Shown here: piece after piece, positions 1-5,146 of the stretch | Position numbering within the stretch: position 1 is the first letter of the stretch | How the letters are laid out: every line of letters starts with the position of its first letter | Assembly (NCBI GenBank): GCA_017646555.1 | Contig: JAGCMG010000154.1 | Location: 1 to 5,146 of the forward strand | Origin: Clostridia bacterium | GTDB lineage: Bacteria > Bacillota > Clostridia > Christensenellales > Borkfalkiaceae | Length of the DNA: 5,146 nucleotides | Reading direction: 5' to 3' | Notes under the pieces: generated by a model | Databases searched by the model: none | Seen by the model: the letters and a program-made list of their open reading frames with translations, nothing else | Told to the model about the DNA's origin: nothing | Made by a program: the position numbers and the translations under genes

Positions 1-518
1 ATTGATTCGCCACCATCAACTATAAGTGGAAGTCTGCCCACCATATCTTCATAAACGGCTTGTGCCGTGGTAGGACTTGGCTTACCGGAAATATTTGCCG
101 ACGGCGCTGCAAACGGAACACCGCTTTCAATAATAAGTTCTCTTGCAAATTCGTCGTTAGGCATACGCACGCCAACGCTATCAAGCCCTGCCGTCGTTAC
201 GGGCGAAACTTTTTGGCTCTTTTTTAATACCATAGTAAGTGGACCCGGCCAAAACTTTAACGCTAACGTGTAAGCGTCGTCGGGAACTGATACTGCAACT
301 TCGTCAAGTTCGCTAATAGACGCTATATGTACGATTAACGGATTATCTTGTGGTCTGCCTTTTGCCACGAATATCTTTTTTATCGCATCACCGTCGTACG
401 CGTTACCTGCTATTCCGTATACCGTTTCCGTCGGAACTGCTACTATCTCGCCGTTTTTTATTAAGTTTGACGCTTCAATGAGCGCTGGTTTTCCTGCTTT
501 TAGTAATTTAGTTTCCAT
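1..518 (-). CDS. tsaC: L-threonylcarbamoyladenylate synthase (Sua5/YrdC/TsaC family), 3' end cut by window edge
   Basis: The first 172 codons are present; the reading frame is still open at base 1, so the gene is partial. The family makes threonylcarbamoyl-AMP from threonine, bicarbonate and ATP, the first step of the t6A modification at position 37 of ANN-decoding tRNAs in the cytoplasm. Visible family signatures are PTETVYG (residues 29-35), the KGR of the K-x-R nucleotide-binding motif (53-55) followed by NPLIVHI, FWPGPLT (89-95), GVRMP (116-120) and APSAN-SG (138-145), ending near the usual DGG motif (168-170). Start at 518 is chosen because METKLLKAG aligns with the normal N-terminus and the next in-frame Met is far inside the domain. 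No Shine-Dalgarno precedes it, and a good promoter lies so close that the message may be leaderless. It follows pdp by 47 nt on the same strand. Whether a C-terminal Sua5 domain follows cannot be seen. Family assignment is confident; the choice between the symbols tsaC, tsaC2 and sua5 is not. Confidence 0.93.
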   Translation of the reverse strand, partial: METKLLKAGKPALIEASNLIKNGEIVAVPTETVYGIAGNAYDGDAIKKIFVAKGRPQDNPLIVHIASISELDEVAVSVPDDAYTLALKFWPGPLTMVLKKSQKVSPVTTAGLDSVGVRMPNDEFARELIIESGVPFAAPSANISGKPSPTTAQAVYEDMVGRLPLIVDGGES

Positions 519-525
519 ATCGATT

Positions 526-554
526 AGTATATCATACCTAAAAGATTTATTCAA
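526..554 (-). promoter_or_regulatory. Predicted vegetative promoter of the tsaC/sua5 gene
   Basis: Read on the minus strand there is a -35 box TTGAAT (554-549), a 17-nt spacer, and a -10 box TATACT (531-526) preceded by TGA, giving an extended -10. Spacing and boxes fit the SigA/sigma-70 consensus. The expected start of transcription (about 7 nt past the -10) falls at 519-518, on or one base before the ATG of the threonylcarbamoyl-AMP synthase gene. It sits between pdp and that gene, so the gene can be expressed apart from the deo operon. No terminator lies between them, so read-through is also possible. Prediction from sequence only. Confidence 0.7.
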
Positions 555-565
555 CTCATTTTAGT

Positions 566-1867
566 TTATCTTACTGTTTCTTTAATCAATTTTATTGCTT
601 TTGATTTTTCTTCACCGATTACGGTATTAAAAAGTATTTTTTCCTTTGCAATATCGTGCGCGGTAGCATTTCGCGATACCGTTAATGCTAAAACTTGACC
701 TTTTTCAACTTTATCGCCTATTTTTGCTTTCAATATAATCCCTGCACTATAATCGATTTTATCGCCTAATTGATTTCTGCCTGCGCCAAGTGCTAAACTT
801 GCTAAACCATATTCTTCGGCGTTGATTTCTTGTATATAACCACTTGTTAAAGAACGAACTTCTTTAACTATACTATCTTTTATAATATCTTCAATAGAAT
901 TAAAGTTCGATAAATCTCCACCCTGCATTTTAACAAATTCTATAAATTTATTATAAGCCGTTTTGTTTTTTATCGTTTCTCTTGCCATTTTATAGCACTT
1001 TGAATAATCGCCGTAACCGCTTAAACTTAAAATGTTCGCTGAAAGAACTAAACAAAGTTCTTCAAAATCCTTTTCGCCTTTGCCGTTAAGCGTTTCAATG
1101 GCCTCGTAAACTTCAAGCGCGTTGCCTATCGTGTAGCCTAAAGGTTGACTCATATCGGTTAATAAAGCGACCGTTTTTTTGCCTGCGCTTTTGCCTGTTT
1201 CTACCATTAGTGTAGCAAGGTTTTTTGCGCTTACTATATCTTTCATAAACGCGCCACTACCAACTTTTACGTCAAGCACGATTACGTCGTCGTCTGCCGT
1301 TAGTTTTTTGCCCATTATACTTGAACAAATTAGCGGAATACTATCTACCGTTGCCGTTACGTCACGCAAAGCGTATAAAAGTTTATCTGCTGGCGCTAAG
1401 TTTTTAGTTTGCCCTATTATTGCAATCCCTATATTATTTACTGCATCAATAAATTCTTCGTGCGATAAATCAACTTTAAAATTCGGTATTGATTCAAGTT
1501 TATCAACCGTTCCACCCGTATGCCCTAATCCACGACCACTCATTTTAGCAACTTTTACGCCAAGCGACGCCACTATCGGCATTACGACTAAACTTGTTTT
1601 ATCGCCAACTCCACCTGTTGAGTGCTTATCGGCTTTTATTCCGTGAATTTTACTTGCAGTGAATTTTTCACCCGAATCCCTTACGGCAAAAGTTAAATAA
1701 GCCGTTTCTTCATCAGATAATCCTTGAAAATAAACAGCCATCAAAAACGCTGACATTTGATAATCGGCAATTTCGCCTTTAACAAAACCGTTTACTAAAA
1801 AATATATTTCTTCTTTATTAAGTTTTTGCCCGTCTCTTTTCTTTTTAATTATATCGTATGCTCTCAT
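566..1867 (-). CDS. pdp: Pyrimidine-nucleoside phosphorylase
   Basis: Catalyses reversible phosphorolysis of uridine, deoxyuridine and thymidine to the base and (deoxy)ribose-1-phosphate, in the cytoplasm as a dimer in this family. The 433-residue length is typical. Visible motifs are the phosphate-binding KHSTGGVGDKTS (residues 81-92), the thymidine/pyrimidine phosphorylase signature SGRGLGHTGGTVDKLE (110-125), and the pyrimidine-binding residues R168, S183 and K187 in ALRDV and CSSIMGKK, matching R171, S186 and K190 of E. coli thymidine phosphorylase. Lys108 just before the signature, where E. coli DeoA has Met, fits the broader Pdp type (EC 2.4.2.2) rather than strict thymidine phosphorylase. 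The C-terminal alpha/beta domain (about 340-433) is complete. The start lies 1 nt after the cdd stop; only a weak AGG (1880-1878) precedes it, so translation is probably coupled to cdd. Last gene of the deo operon, no terminator after it. Ends in TAA. DeoA is the only serious alternative name. Confidence 0.95.
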   Translation of the reverse strand: MRAYDIIKKKRDGQKLNKEEIYFLVNGFVKGEIADYQMSAFLMAVYFQGLSDEETAYLTFAVRDSGEKFTASKIHGIKADKHSTGGVGDKTSLVVMPIVASLGVKVAKMSGRGLGHTGGTVDKLESIPNFKVDLSHEEFIDAVNNIGIAIIGQTKNLAPADKLLYALRDVTATVDSIPLICSSIMGKKLTADDDVIVLDVKVGSGAFMKDIVSAKNLATLMVETGKSAGKKTVALLTDMSQPLGYTIGNALEVYEAIETLNGKGEKDFEELCLVLSANILSLSGYGDYSKCYKMARETIKNKTAYNKFIEFVKMQGGDLSNFNSIEDIIKDSIVKEVRSLTSGYIQEINAEEYGLASLALGAGRNQLGDKIDYSAGIILKAKIGDKVEKGQVLALTVSRNATAHDIAKEKILFNTVIGEEKSKAIKLIKETVR

Positions 1868-1868
1868 T

Positions 1869-2270
1869 TTATTTTAACCTGAAAGAATTTGGCAACAAAT
1901 CCTTTAACTTGTATTCTAAAATCTTGCCGTCATTAACACAAATAATAATAAAATCGCCATCACAAAATTCAGCCATCACTTGCCGACAACTACCACAAGG
2001 TAAACAAGGCGAATTTATATCTAAAACCCCACCTACGATAGCGATTGCTTTAAATGAATTTTCCCCGTCGTTCACCGCTTTAATAAATGCCGAATGCTCA
2101 GCGCAAACGCTAAGTCCGTTTACAGCGTTTTCAACGTTAGAAGCAGTATAAATTTTATCAGTTTTAGTTAATAGCGCAACGCCTACTTTGAAGTTAGAAT
2201 ATTTAGCGTAGGCACGGTTTCGCGCTACCGTTGCCCTATCAATTAAGTCCATCATTAAGTTTTTATCCAT
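1869..2270 (-). CDS. cdd: Cytidine deaminase (homotetrameric type)
   Basis: Hydrolytic deamination of cytidine and deoxycytidine to uridine and deoxyuridine, which Pdp encoded next door can then phosphorolyse. At 133 residues it is the short, single-domain form that makes zinc-containing tetramers in Bacillus. Seen: substrate-binding NVENA (residues 45-49; N45 and E47), CAE with zinc ligand C56 and proton-shuttle E58, and PCGSC (91-95) giving zinc ligands C92 and C95. Also typical are AYAKYSNFKVG (20-30) and the CRQVMAEF helix. Odd point: the residue after CAE is His59, where this family normally has Arg (R56 in B. subtilis), a residue known to balance the charge of the three-cysteine zinc site. 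The start at 2270 is fixed by a strong SD, AAGGAAG at 2283-2277, 6 nt upstream; Met6 and Met7 are later in-frame alternatives without such support. It overlaps the end of deoB by 8 nt and ends 1 nt before pdp, so all three are probably translationally coupled. Confidence 0.95.
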   Translation of the reverse strand: MDKNLMMDLIDRATVARNRAYAKYSNFKVGVALLTKTDKIYTASNVENAVNGLSVCAEHSAFIKAVNDGENSFKAIAIVGGVLDINSPCLPCGSCRQVMAEFCDGDFIIICVNDGKILEYKLKDLLPNSFRLK

Positions 2271-3432
2271 TTTTTACTTCCTTATAAAAACTTTCGCCCG
2301 AAATTTTACCGTTCGGGTTAATTCCAAAATAATCAAGAACGGTTGCCCCTATATCAGCAAAAGAATTGCGCGTTTTAAGATTAACGCCGTTTTTAATTTT
2401 ATTGCCCAAAATAAGCATGGGCGCATACTCACGACTGTGGTCGGTTGACGGCGTTGACGGGTCGCAACCGTGGTCTGCCGTTATTATTAAAACGTCGTCG
2501 TCTTTTAAGTTTTCAAGGGTAAAGCGCAAGTCGTCATCAAATTCAGTAAGCGCGTTTGCATAGCCGTCGATATCGTTTCTATGCCCGTACTTTGAATCAA
2601 ATTCAACCAAGTTAACGAAACATAAACCGTTAAAATCACGCTTTATTAAATCATTTAAAACGCGCATACCGTCCGAATTAGATTTAGTTTTAAAACTTTC
2701 GGTTATACCAACACCTGCAAAAATATCGTAAATTTTACCCACTGATAAAACTGAAAAACCATTTTCACTCAACACTTCAAGCATGGTTTTTTTAGGTGGG
2801 TTTATAGAAAAATCACGACGGTTTGCTGTTCTAATAAATGGGTATTCCCCACTAAAAGGCCTCGCAATAACACGGCCAACACCGTGCTTACCAATTAAAA
2901 TTTTACGCGCGATTTGACAGTAAGAATATAATTTTTCAACGGGCACGATATCTTCGTGCGCGGCAATTTGAAAGACGCTATCCGCCGAAGTGTAAACGAT
3001 AAGTGCACCGGTTTTTAAGTGTTCTAATCCGTAATCTTTAATAACTTCCGTCCCCGAATAGGTTTTGTTACAAATAACTTTTCTACCAGTTCGTTTTTCA
3101 AACTCTAATATAATCTCGTCGGGGAAACCGTTAGGGTAAACTGGCATAGGACTATCAGAAACAACACCCGCTATTTCCCAATGCCCAACGGTAGTGTCTT
3201 TGCCTTGCGATTTTTCCGCCATTTTAGCATAAGACGCCATAGGGGCAGAAATTCCACCACCAACGCCGTCAATGTTATAAAGCCCTAATTTAATAAGGTT
3301 ACTAATATTAAGTTTTTTTGAAGTTCTTATAGCCTTTAAAGTATTACTTCCTTTATCAAAATACTTTTTCGCATCAGGAAGTTCGCCTATCCCTAAACTA
3401 TCAAGAACAATAATAAATAATCTTTTTGACAT
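2263..3432 (-). CDS. deoB: Phosphopentomutase
   Basis: Interconverts (deoxy)ribose-1-phosphate and (deoxy)ribose-5-phosphate, joining the two phosphorylases of this operon to DeoC and to the pentose phosphate pathway. It is a cytoplasmic, Mn-dependent member of the alkaline phosphatase superfamily; 389 residues is the usual length. Metal and catalytic residues can all be placed: D11 in VLDSLGIG; the phosphorylated threonine T80 in GKDT, followed by GHWE; D151 in the ADS motif; D279 and H284 in FDSKYGHR; D320-H321 in TADHG; H332 in STDHSREY. These match, with constant small offsets, D13, T85, D156, D286, H291, D327-H328 and H339 of the Bacillus cereus enzyme. The cap domain lies between roughly residues 100 and 215. 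The N-terminus MSKRLFIIVLDS fits the family, so the start at 3432 is sound although no Shine-Dalgarno precedes it. It lies 51 nt after deoD, the largest gap in the operon, and overlaps cdd by 8 nt. No missing residue or frameshift seen. Confidence 0.97.
   Translation of the reverse strand: MSKRLFIIVLDSLGIGELPDAKKYFDKGSNTLKAIRTSKKLNISNLIKLGLYNIDGVGGGISAPMASYAKMAEKSQGKDTTVGHWEIAGVVSDSPMPVYPNGFPDEIILEFEKRTGRKVICNKTYSGTEVIKDYGLEHLKTGALIVYTSADSVFQIAAHEDIVPVEKLYSYCQIARKILIGKHGVGRVIARPFSGEYPFIRTANRRDFSINPPKKTMLEVLSENGFSVLSVGKIYDIFAGVGITESFKTKSNSDGMRVLNDLIKRDFNGLCFVNLVEFDSKYGHRNDIDGYANALTEFDDDLRFTLENLKDDDVLIITADHGCDPSTPSTDHSREYAPMLILGNKIKNGVNLKTRNSFADIGATVLDYFGINPNGKISGESFYKEVKNG
2277..2283 (-). promoter_or_regulatory. 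Ribosome binding site of cdd, inside the deoB 3' end
   Basis: AAGGAAG on the minus strand, 6 nt before the ATG at 2270 and lying inside the last codons of deoB. It is the best Shine-Dalgarno match of the operon and decides the cdd start over the nearby in-frame methionines 6 and 7. Confidence 0.8.
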
Positions 3433-3460
3433 ATATTACGGTATATTTTACAATCTTTTT

Positions 3461-3480
3461 ATATGTTTAATTGTACATAT
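3461..3480. repeat. Short inverted repeat in the deoD-deoB gap
   Basis: ATATGT (3461-3466) and ACATAT (3475-3480) form a perfect 6-bp inverted repeat around an 8-nt centre, just after the deoD stop and about 28 nt before the deoB start. It has no U-tract on the minus strand and is all A/T except one pair per arm, so it is not a terminator; it could be a weak mRNA hairpin, a protein site, or chance in AT-rich DNA. Confidence 0.3.
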
Positions 3481-3483
3481 TAT

Positions 3484-4188
3484 CTATTCTGCTATTTCTA
3501 ATGCAATTTTAATCATATCATTAAAGGTTGTTTGGCGCTCTAAAGCAGTTGTAATTTCATCAGGATTTATAATAGAATCACTAACGGTTAATATAGCAAG
3601 GGCTTTCTTTTTAGCGCGTAATGCGTTCATATATAAGGCAGCTGCTTCCATTTCTACACCTAAAACGCCCATCTTTTTCCAAGAAAGAGCGGATGATGAG
3701 TCGTCATAGAAAGTATCGCTCGATAAGATATTCCCTACTTTAAATTTATAGCCGTTTTCATTAGCGACCGAAACGGCTTTTGATAACAAATTAAAATCAG
3801 CAATCGGACAAAAAGTTCCTGGTAAATTATATTGATTAGCGTAATTGCCGTTATTACACGCGCCTTGTGCAAATATTAAATCGCGCAAGTGTAAATCTTC
3901 TTGAAGACTTCCACACGAACCAACCCTAATAATGCTTTCGACGTCAAAAATGTTAAACAGCTCATATGAATATATGCCAATTGACGGTTGCCCCATACCC
4001 GAGCCCATAACTGAAACTTTTTTACCGTTATAATAACCCGTATAAGCAAGCATACCGCGCACTTCGTTGATTAAAACGGCATTTTCAAGAAAATTTTCAG
4101 CAATATATTTTGCTCTTAAAGGGTCGCCCGGCATTATTACCGTTTTAGCAAAATCGCCTTTATTAGCGTTAATATGTGGTGTCGCCAT
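3484..4188 (-). CDS. deoD: Purine-nucleoside phosphorylase, DeoD (hexameric, trimer-of-dimers) type
   Basis: Phosphorolyses (deoxy)adenosine, (deoxy)inosine and (deoxy)guanosine to the purine base and (deoxy)ribose-1-phosphate. It belongs to the PNP/UDP family of E. coli-like small-subunit enzymes; 234 residues is standard. Seen: MATPHINA with the His (H5) that reaches the neighbouring subunit; phosphate-binding MPGDPLRAKYIAE (19-31); NEVRGMLAYTG (41-51); the family motif around GSGMGQPSIGIYSYEL (62-77); RVGSCG (88-93); ribose-binding GVEMEA (177-182); and catalytic D204 in TVSDS with R218 in ERQTTFNDMI, equal to D204 and R217 of E. coli numbered without Met. Mild oddities are Gln67, where Met or Ile is usual, and Ser205 where E. 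coli has His. The start is fixed by the MATPHIN N-terminus and by a GAGGGGG ribosome binding site at 4204-4198. The first 20 nt overlap deoC. Stop is TAG. Confidence 0.97.
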   Translation of the reverse strand: MATPHINANKGDFAKTVIMPGDPLRAKYIAENFLENAVLINEVRGMLAYTGYYNGKKVSVMGSGMGQPSIGIYSYELFNIFDVESIIRVGSCGSLQEDLHLRDLIFAQGACNNGNYANQYNLPGTFCPIADFNLLSKAVSVANENGYKFKVGNILSSDTFYDDSSSALSWKKMGVLGVEMEAAALYMNALRAKKKALAILTVSDSIINPDEITTALERQTTFNDMIKIALEIAE

Positions 4189-4846
4189 TTTTATTTTCCC
4201 CCTCTTTTACTGCTTTAACGACTCTACTCGTGCCAAGTCTTGATGCGCCGATTTTTATAAATTCTTCAGCATCTAATATACTGGAAATCCCCCCTGCCGC
4301 TTTTACTAAAACGCCGTTACTCACGTTGTCGTGCATTAGTTTAACGTCGGATAAAGTTGCACCGTTCTTAGAAAAACCCGTTGAAGTTTTAATATATTCT
4401 GCACCCGAATCGCTTACAATTTGGCACATTTTAATCTTTTCTTCGTCAGTCAAAAGGCAAGTTTCGATAATTACTTTTAAAAGTTTACCGTTACAAGCAG
4501 ATTTAATCTCTCTAATTTCATTCAACAAGTAATTGTAGTCTTTTTCTTTAAGTTTGCCGATATTTATCACCATATCTATTTCATCTGCACCGTCATTTAC
4601 GGCAGTTTCAGTTTCAAAACACTTAACTTTTGTTGAATTATAGCCGTTTGGAAAGCCAATTACAGTACAAATTTTAAGATTTTCGCCAACGTATTCCTTT
4701 GCTTTTTTAACAAAACACGGCGGAATACATACCGACGCAGTTTTATATTTCATACCGTCATCACAAATTTTATAAATATCGTTTATGGTTGCCGTTTGCG
4801 AAAGTAAAGTATGGTCGCATTTAGATAAAATTTCAGTTATTTCCAT
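4169..4846 (-). CDS. deoC: Deoxyribose-phosphate aldolase (DERA)
   Basis: Class I aldolase splitting 2-deoxyribose-5-phosphate into acetaldehyde and glyceraldehyde-3-phosphate, the last step of deoxynucleoside breakdown. The 225-residue TIM barrel is of normal Bacillota length. Visible are DHTLL (11-15), TVIGFPNGYNSTKVKCFE (61-78), EIDMVINIG (89-97) with D91 equal to E. coli D102, Schiff-base lysine K153 in YIKTSTGFS (equal to K167), K182 in VKAAGGI (equal to K201), and the phosphate loop GASRLGTSR (200-208). The tail NKNGDTTY ends in Tyr225, as the flexible E. coli tail ends in Tyr259, which is known to enter the active site. First gene of the operon: an AAGGA ribosome binding site at 4859-4855 lies 8 nt before the start, and a strong promoter just above it. 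Its last 20 nt, including the Tyr codon, overlap the beginning of deoD in another frame. Confidence 0.97.
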   Translation of the reverse strand: MEITEILSKCDHTLLSQTATINDIYKICDDGMKYKTASVCIPPCFVKKAKEYVGENLKICTVIGFPNGYNSTKVKCFETETAVNDGADEIDMVINIGKLKEKDYNYLLNEIREIKSACNGKLLKVIIETCLLTDEEKIKMCQIVSDSGAEYIKTSTGFSKNGATLSDVKLMHDNVSNGVLVKAAGGISSILDAEEFIKIGASRLGTSRVVKAVKEGENKNGDTTY

Positions 4847-4870
4847 AAATTATTTCCTTGGTTTTTTATT

Positions 4871-4899
4871 ATTATAACATATGAGATTAAAAATTTCAA
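4871..4899 (-). promoter_or_regulatory. Predicted promoter of the deo operon
   Basis: On the minus strand: -35 TTGAAA (4899-4894), 17-nt spacer, -10 TATAAT (4876-4871), with TG one base before the -10 (extended -10). This is almost the SigA/sigma-70 consensus. Transcription should start near 4864, leaving an untranslated leader of only about 18 nt that holds the deoC ribosome binding site; there is no room for a riboswitch. The DNA just upstream is very AT-rich and could act as an UP element. A promoter this strong without a visible need for an activator suggests either constitutive expression or control by a repressor. Confidence 0.85.
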
Positions 4900-4903
4900 T
4901 GCT

Positions 4904-4948
4904 AACTTTATTTTAATAGGTATTTAAGTATTAAAACTTTATTTTAAT
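4904..4948. repeat. 14-bp direct repeat upstream of the deo promoter
   Basis: AACTTTATTTTAAT occurs exactly at 4904-4917 and again at 4935-4948, 31 bp apart start to start, about three turns of B-DNA. The copy nearest the promoter ends 5 bp from the -35 box. The distal copy is also part of a 7-bp inverted repeat, ATTAAAA (4930-4936) and TTTTAAT (4942-4948). Possible binding site of a regulator such as a DeoR-type protein, or UP-element DNA; low complexity makes chance a real alternative. The rest of the intergenic stretch between deoC and the terminator shows no gene. Confidence 0.45.
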
Positions 4949-4974
4949 CCTATTTTATAAATTAGTTAAATTTT

Positions 4975-5009
4975 AAAAAGAAAAAAGAACCGATTTATTC
5001 GGTTCTTTT
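4975..5009 (-). terminator. Intrinsic terminator after 5S rRNA
   Basis: An 11-bp perfect stem, AAAAGAACCGA (4983-4993) with TCGGTTCTTTT (4999-5009), closes a 5-nt loop. Read on the minus strand it is followed by a T-rich run (4982-4975) of TT-C-TTTTT, extending the T's of the stem. It begins a few bases after the 3' end of the 5S rRNA and should end the rRNA transcript before the deo promoter. The run of A's on the other side of the stem means it could also stop transcription arriving from the opposite direction, but no plus-strand gene is seen. Confidence 0.9.
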
Positions 5010-5014
5010 AATGG

Positions 5015-5132
5015 ATGCGGCAACTACCTATCTTCCCATATCGTCACCAATATAGTATTTTCGGCGCAAGTGAGCTTAACTTCTGTGTTCGGTATGAGAA
5101 CAGGTGGATCCTCACCGCCATTATCACCGCAA
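5015..5132 (-). rRNA. rrf: 5S ribosomal RNA
   Basis: Read on the minus strand, the sequence holds the near-invariant 5S core CATACCGAACACAGAAGTTA (loop C and helix III, in which CTGT pairs with ACAG). Helix I forms between TGCGGTGA (5131-5124) and TTGCCGCA (about 5023-5016), 8 pairs with two wobbles. Helix II forms from GGCG plus GTGAG with CTCAC plus CGCC. Length is about 116-118 nt, as expected for Bacillota. The exact ends are uncertain by 1-3 nt. It is followed immediately by an intrinsic terminator, so it is probably the last gene of an rRNA operon whose 16S and 23S genes lie beyond the right edge; only 14 nt of upstream spacer are visible, with nothing recognisable in it. Confidence 0.95.
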
Positions 5133-5146
5133 TGGTATATATTCGC

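Noticed and set aside
67..273. Plus-strand open frame of 68 codons near the left edge
   Set aside because: It is antisense to the partial threonylcarbamoyl-AMP synthase gene, whose continuous minus-strand frame from 518 to the edge carries all expected motifs.
1179..1646. Open frame of 155 codons on the plus strand opposite pdp
   Set aside because: It lies wholly antisense to the well-conserved middle of pdp, including its signature motif, has no ribosome binding site I can support, and its product resembles no family; it is a shadow of the pdp reading frame.
1858..2151. Open frames on the plus strand opposite cdd, and the smaller one at 2366-2563 opposite deoB
   Set aside because: Both are entirely antisense to confidently identified genes and show no independent start signal or recognisable domain.
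4176..4532. Open frame of 118 codons on the plus strand opposite deoC
   Set aside because: Antisense shadow of the conserved DeoC barrel, including the Schiff-base lysine region; the Ser/Leu/Ile-rich product is typical of such shadows.
4847..4980. A riboswitch or small RNA in the deoC leader
   Set aside because: The predicted transcription start is only about 18 nt from the deoC ATG, leaving no room for a leader structure, and the rest of the stretch is low-complexity AT-rich DNA with only the direct repeat.
566..5000. Possible use of a variant genetic code (UGA as Trp), suggested by the AT-rich composition
   Set aside because: The tryptophan codons checked in deoD, deoB and the tsaC gene are TGG, and the full-length proteins contain no in-frame TGA. 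The five visible stops are TAA or TAG, so there is no positive evidence for recoding.

Overview
The window is one end of a low-GC bacterial locus in which every gene reads on the minus strand. The AT-rich bases, Shine-Dalgarno sites of the AAGGA/GAGG type, the 5S rRNA sequence and the protein types (a DeoD-type purine nucleoside phosphorylase, a Pdp-type pyrimidine-nucleoside phosphorylase) point to the Bacillota, probably an anaerobic Clostridia-like lineage. This is a judgement from reading, not from a database search. The stop codons seen are TAA or TAG, and tryptophans are TGG in the places checked, so nothing suggests a recoded genetic code.

Layout in the direction of transcription (right to left): (1) a 5S rRNA gene at about 5132-5015, presumably the end of an rRNA operon lying beyond the right edge, closed by a strong intrinsic terminator (5009-4975). 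(2) An AT-rich intergenic region of about 130 bp with a 14-bp direct repeat and a near-consensus vegetative promoter (TTGAAA-N17-TATAAT with an extended -10). (3) A five-gene nucleoside catabolism operon, deoC-deoD-deoB-cdd-pdp (4846-566). Genes overlap by 20 nt (deoC/deoD) and 8 nt (deoB/cdd) or are 1 nt apart (cdd/pdp). The only real gap is 51 nt before deoB. (4) A 47-nt gap carrying a second good promoter. (5) The 5' part of an L-threonylcarbamoyladenylate synthase gene (tsaC/sua5 family), cut by the left edge.

The operon forms a complete route. Cdd deaminates (deoxy)cytidine to (deoxy)uridine. Pdp phosphorolyses pyrimidine nucleosides and DeoD purine nucleosides, giving free bases plus (deoxy)ribose-1-phosphate. 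DeoB moves the phosphate to carbon 5. DeoC cleaves deoxyribose-5-phosphate to acetaldehyde and glyceraldehyde-3-phosphate, while ribose-5-phosphate enters the pentose phosphate pathway. No regulator or transporter gene is visible in the window.

This is a conventional housekeeping region and I see no new multi-gene system, mobile element or CRISPR array. The points worth a second look are small: a tsaC promoter placed so that the mRNA should be leaderless, a His in place of the usual Arg beside the zinc site of cytidine deaminase, a direct repeat spaced three helical turns upstream of the deo promoter, a deoB start without a ribosome binding site, and a C-terminal DeoC tyrosine encoded within the deoC/deoD overlap.
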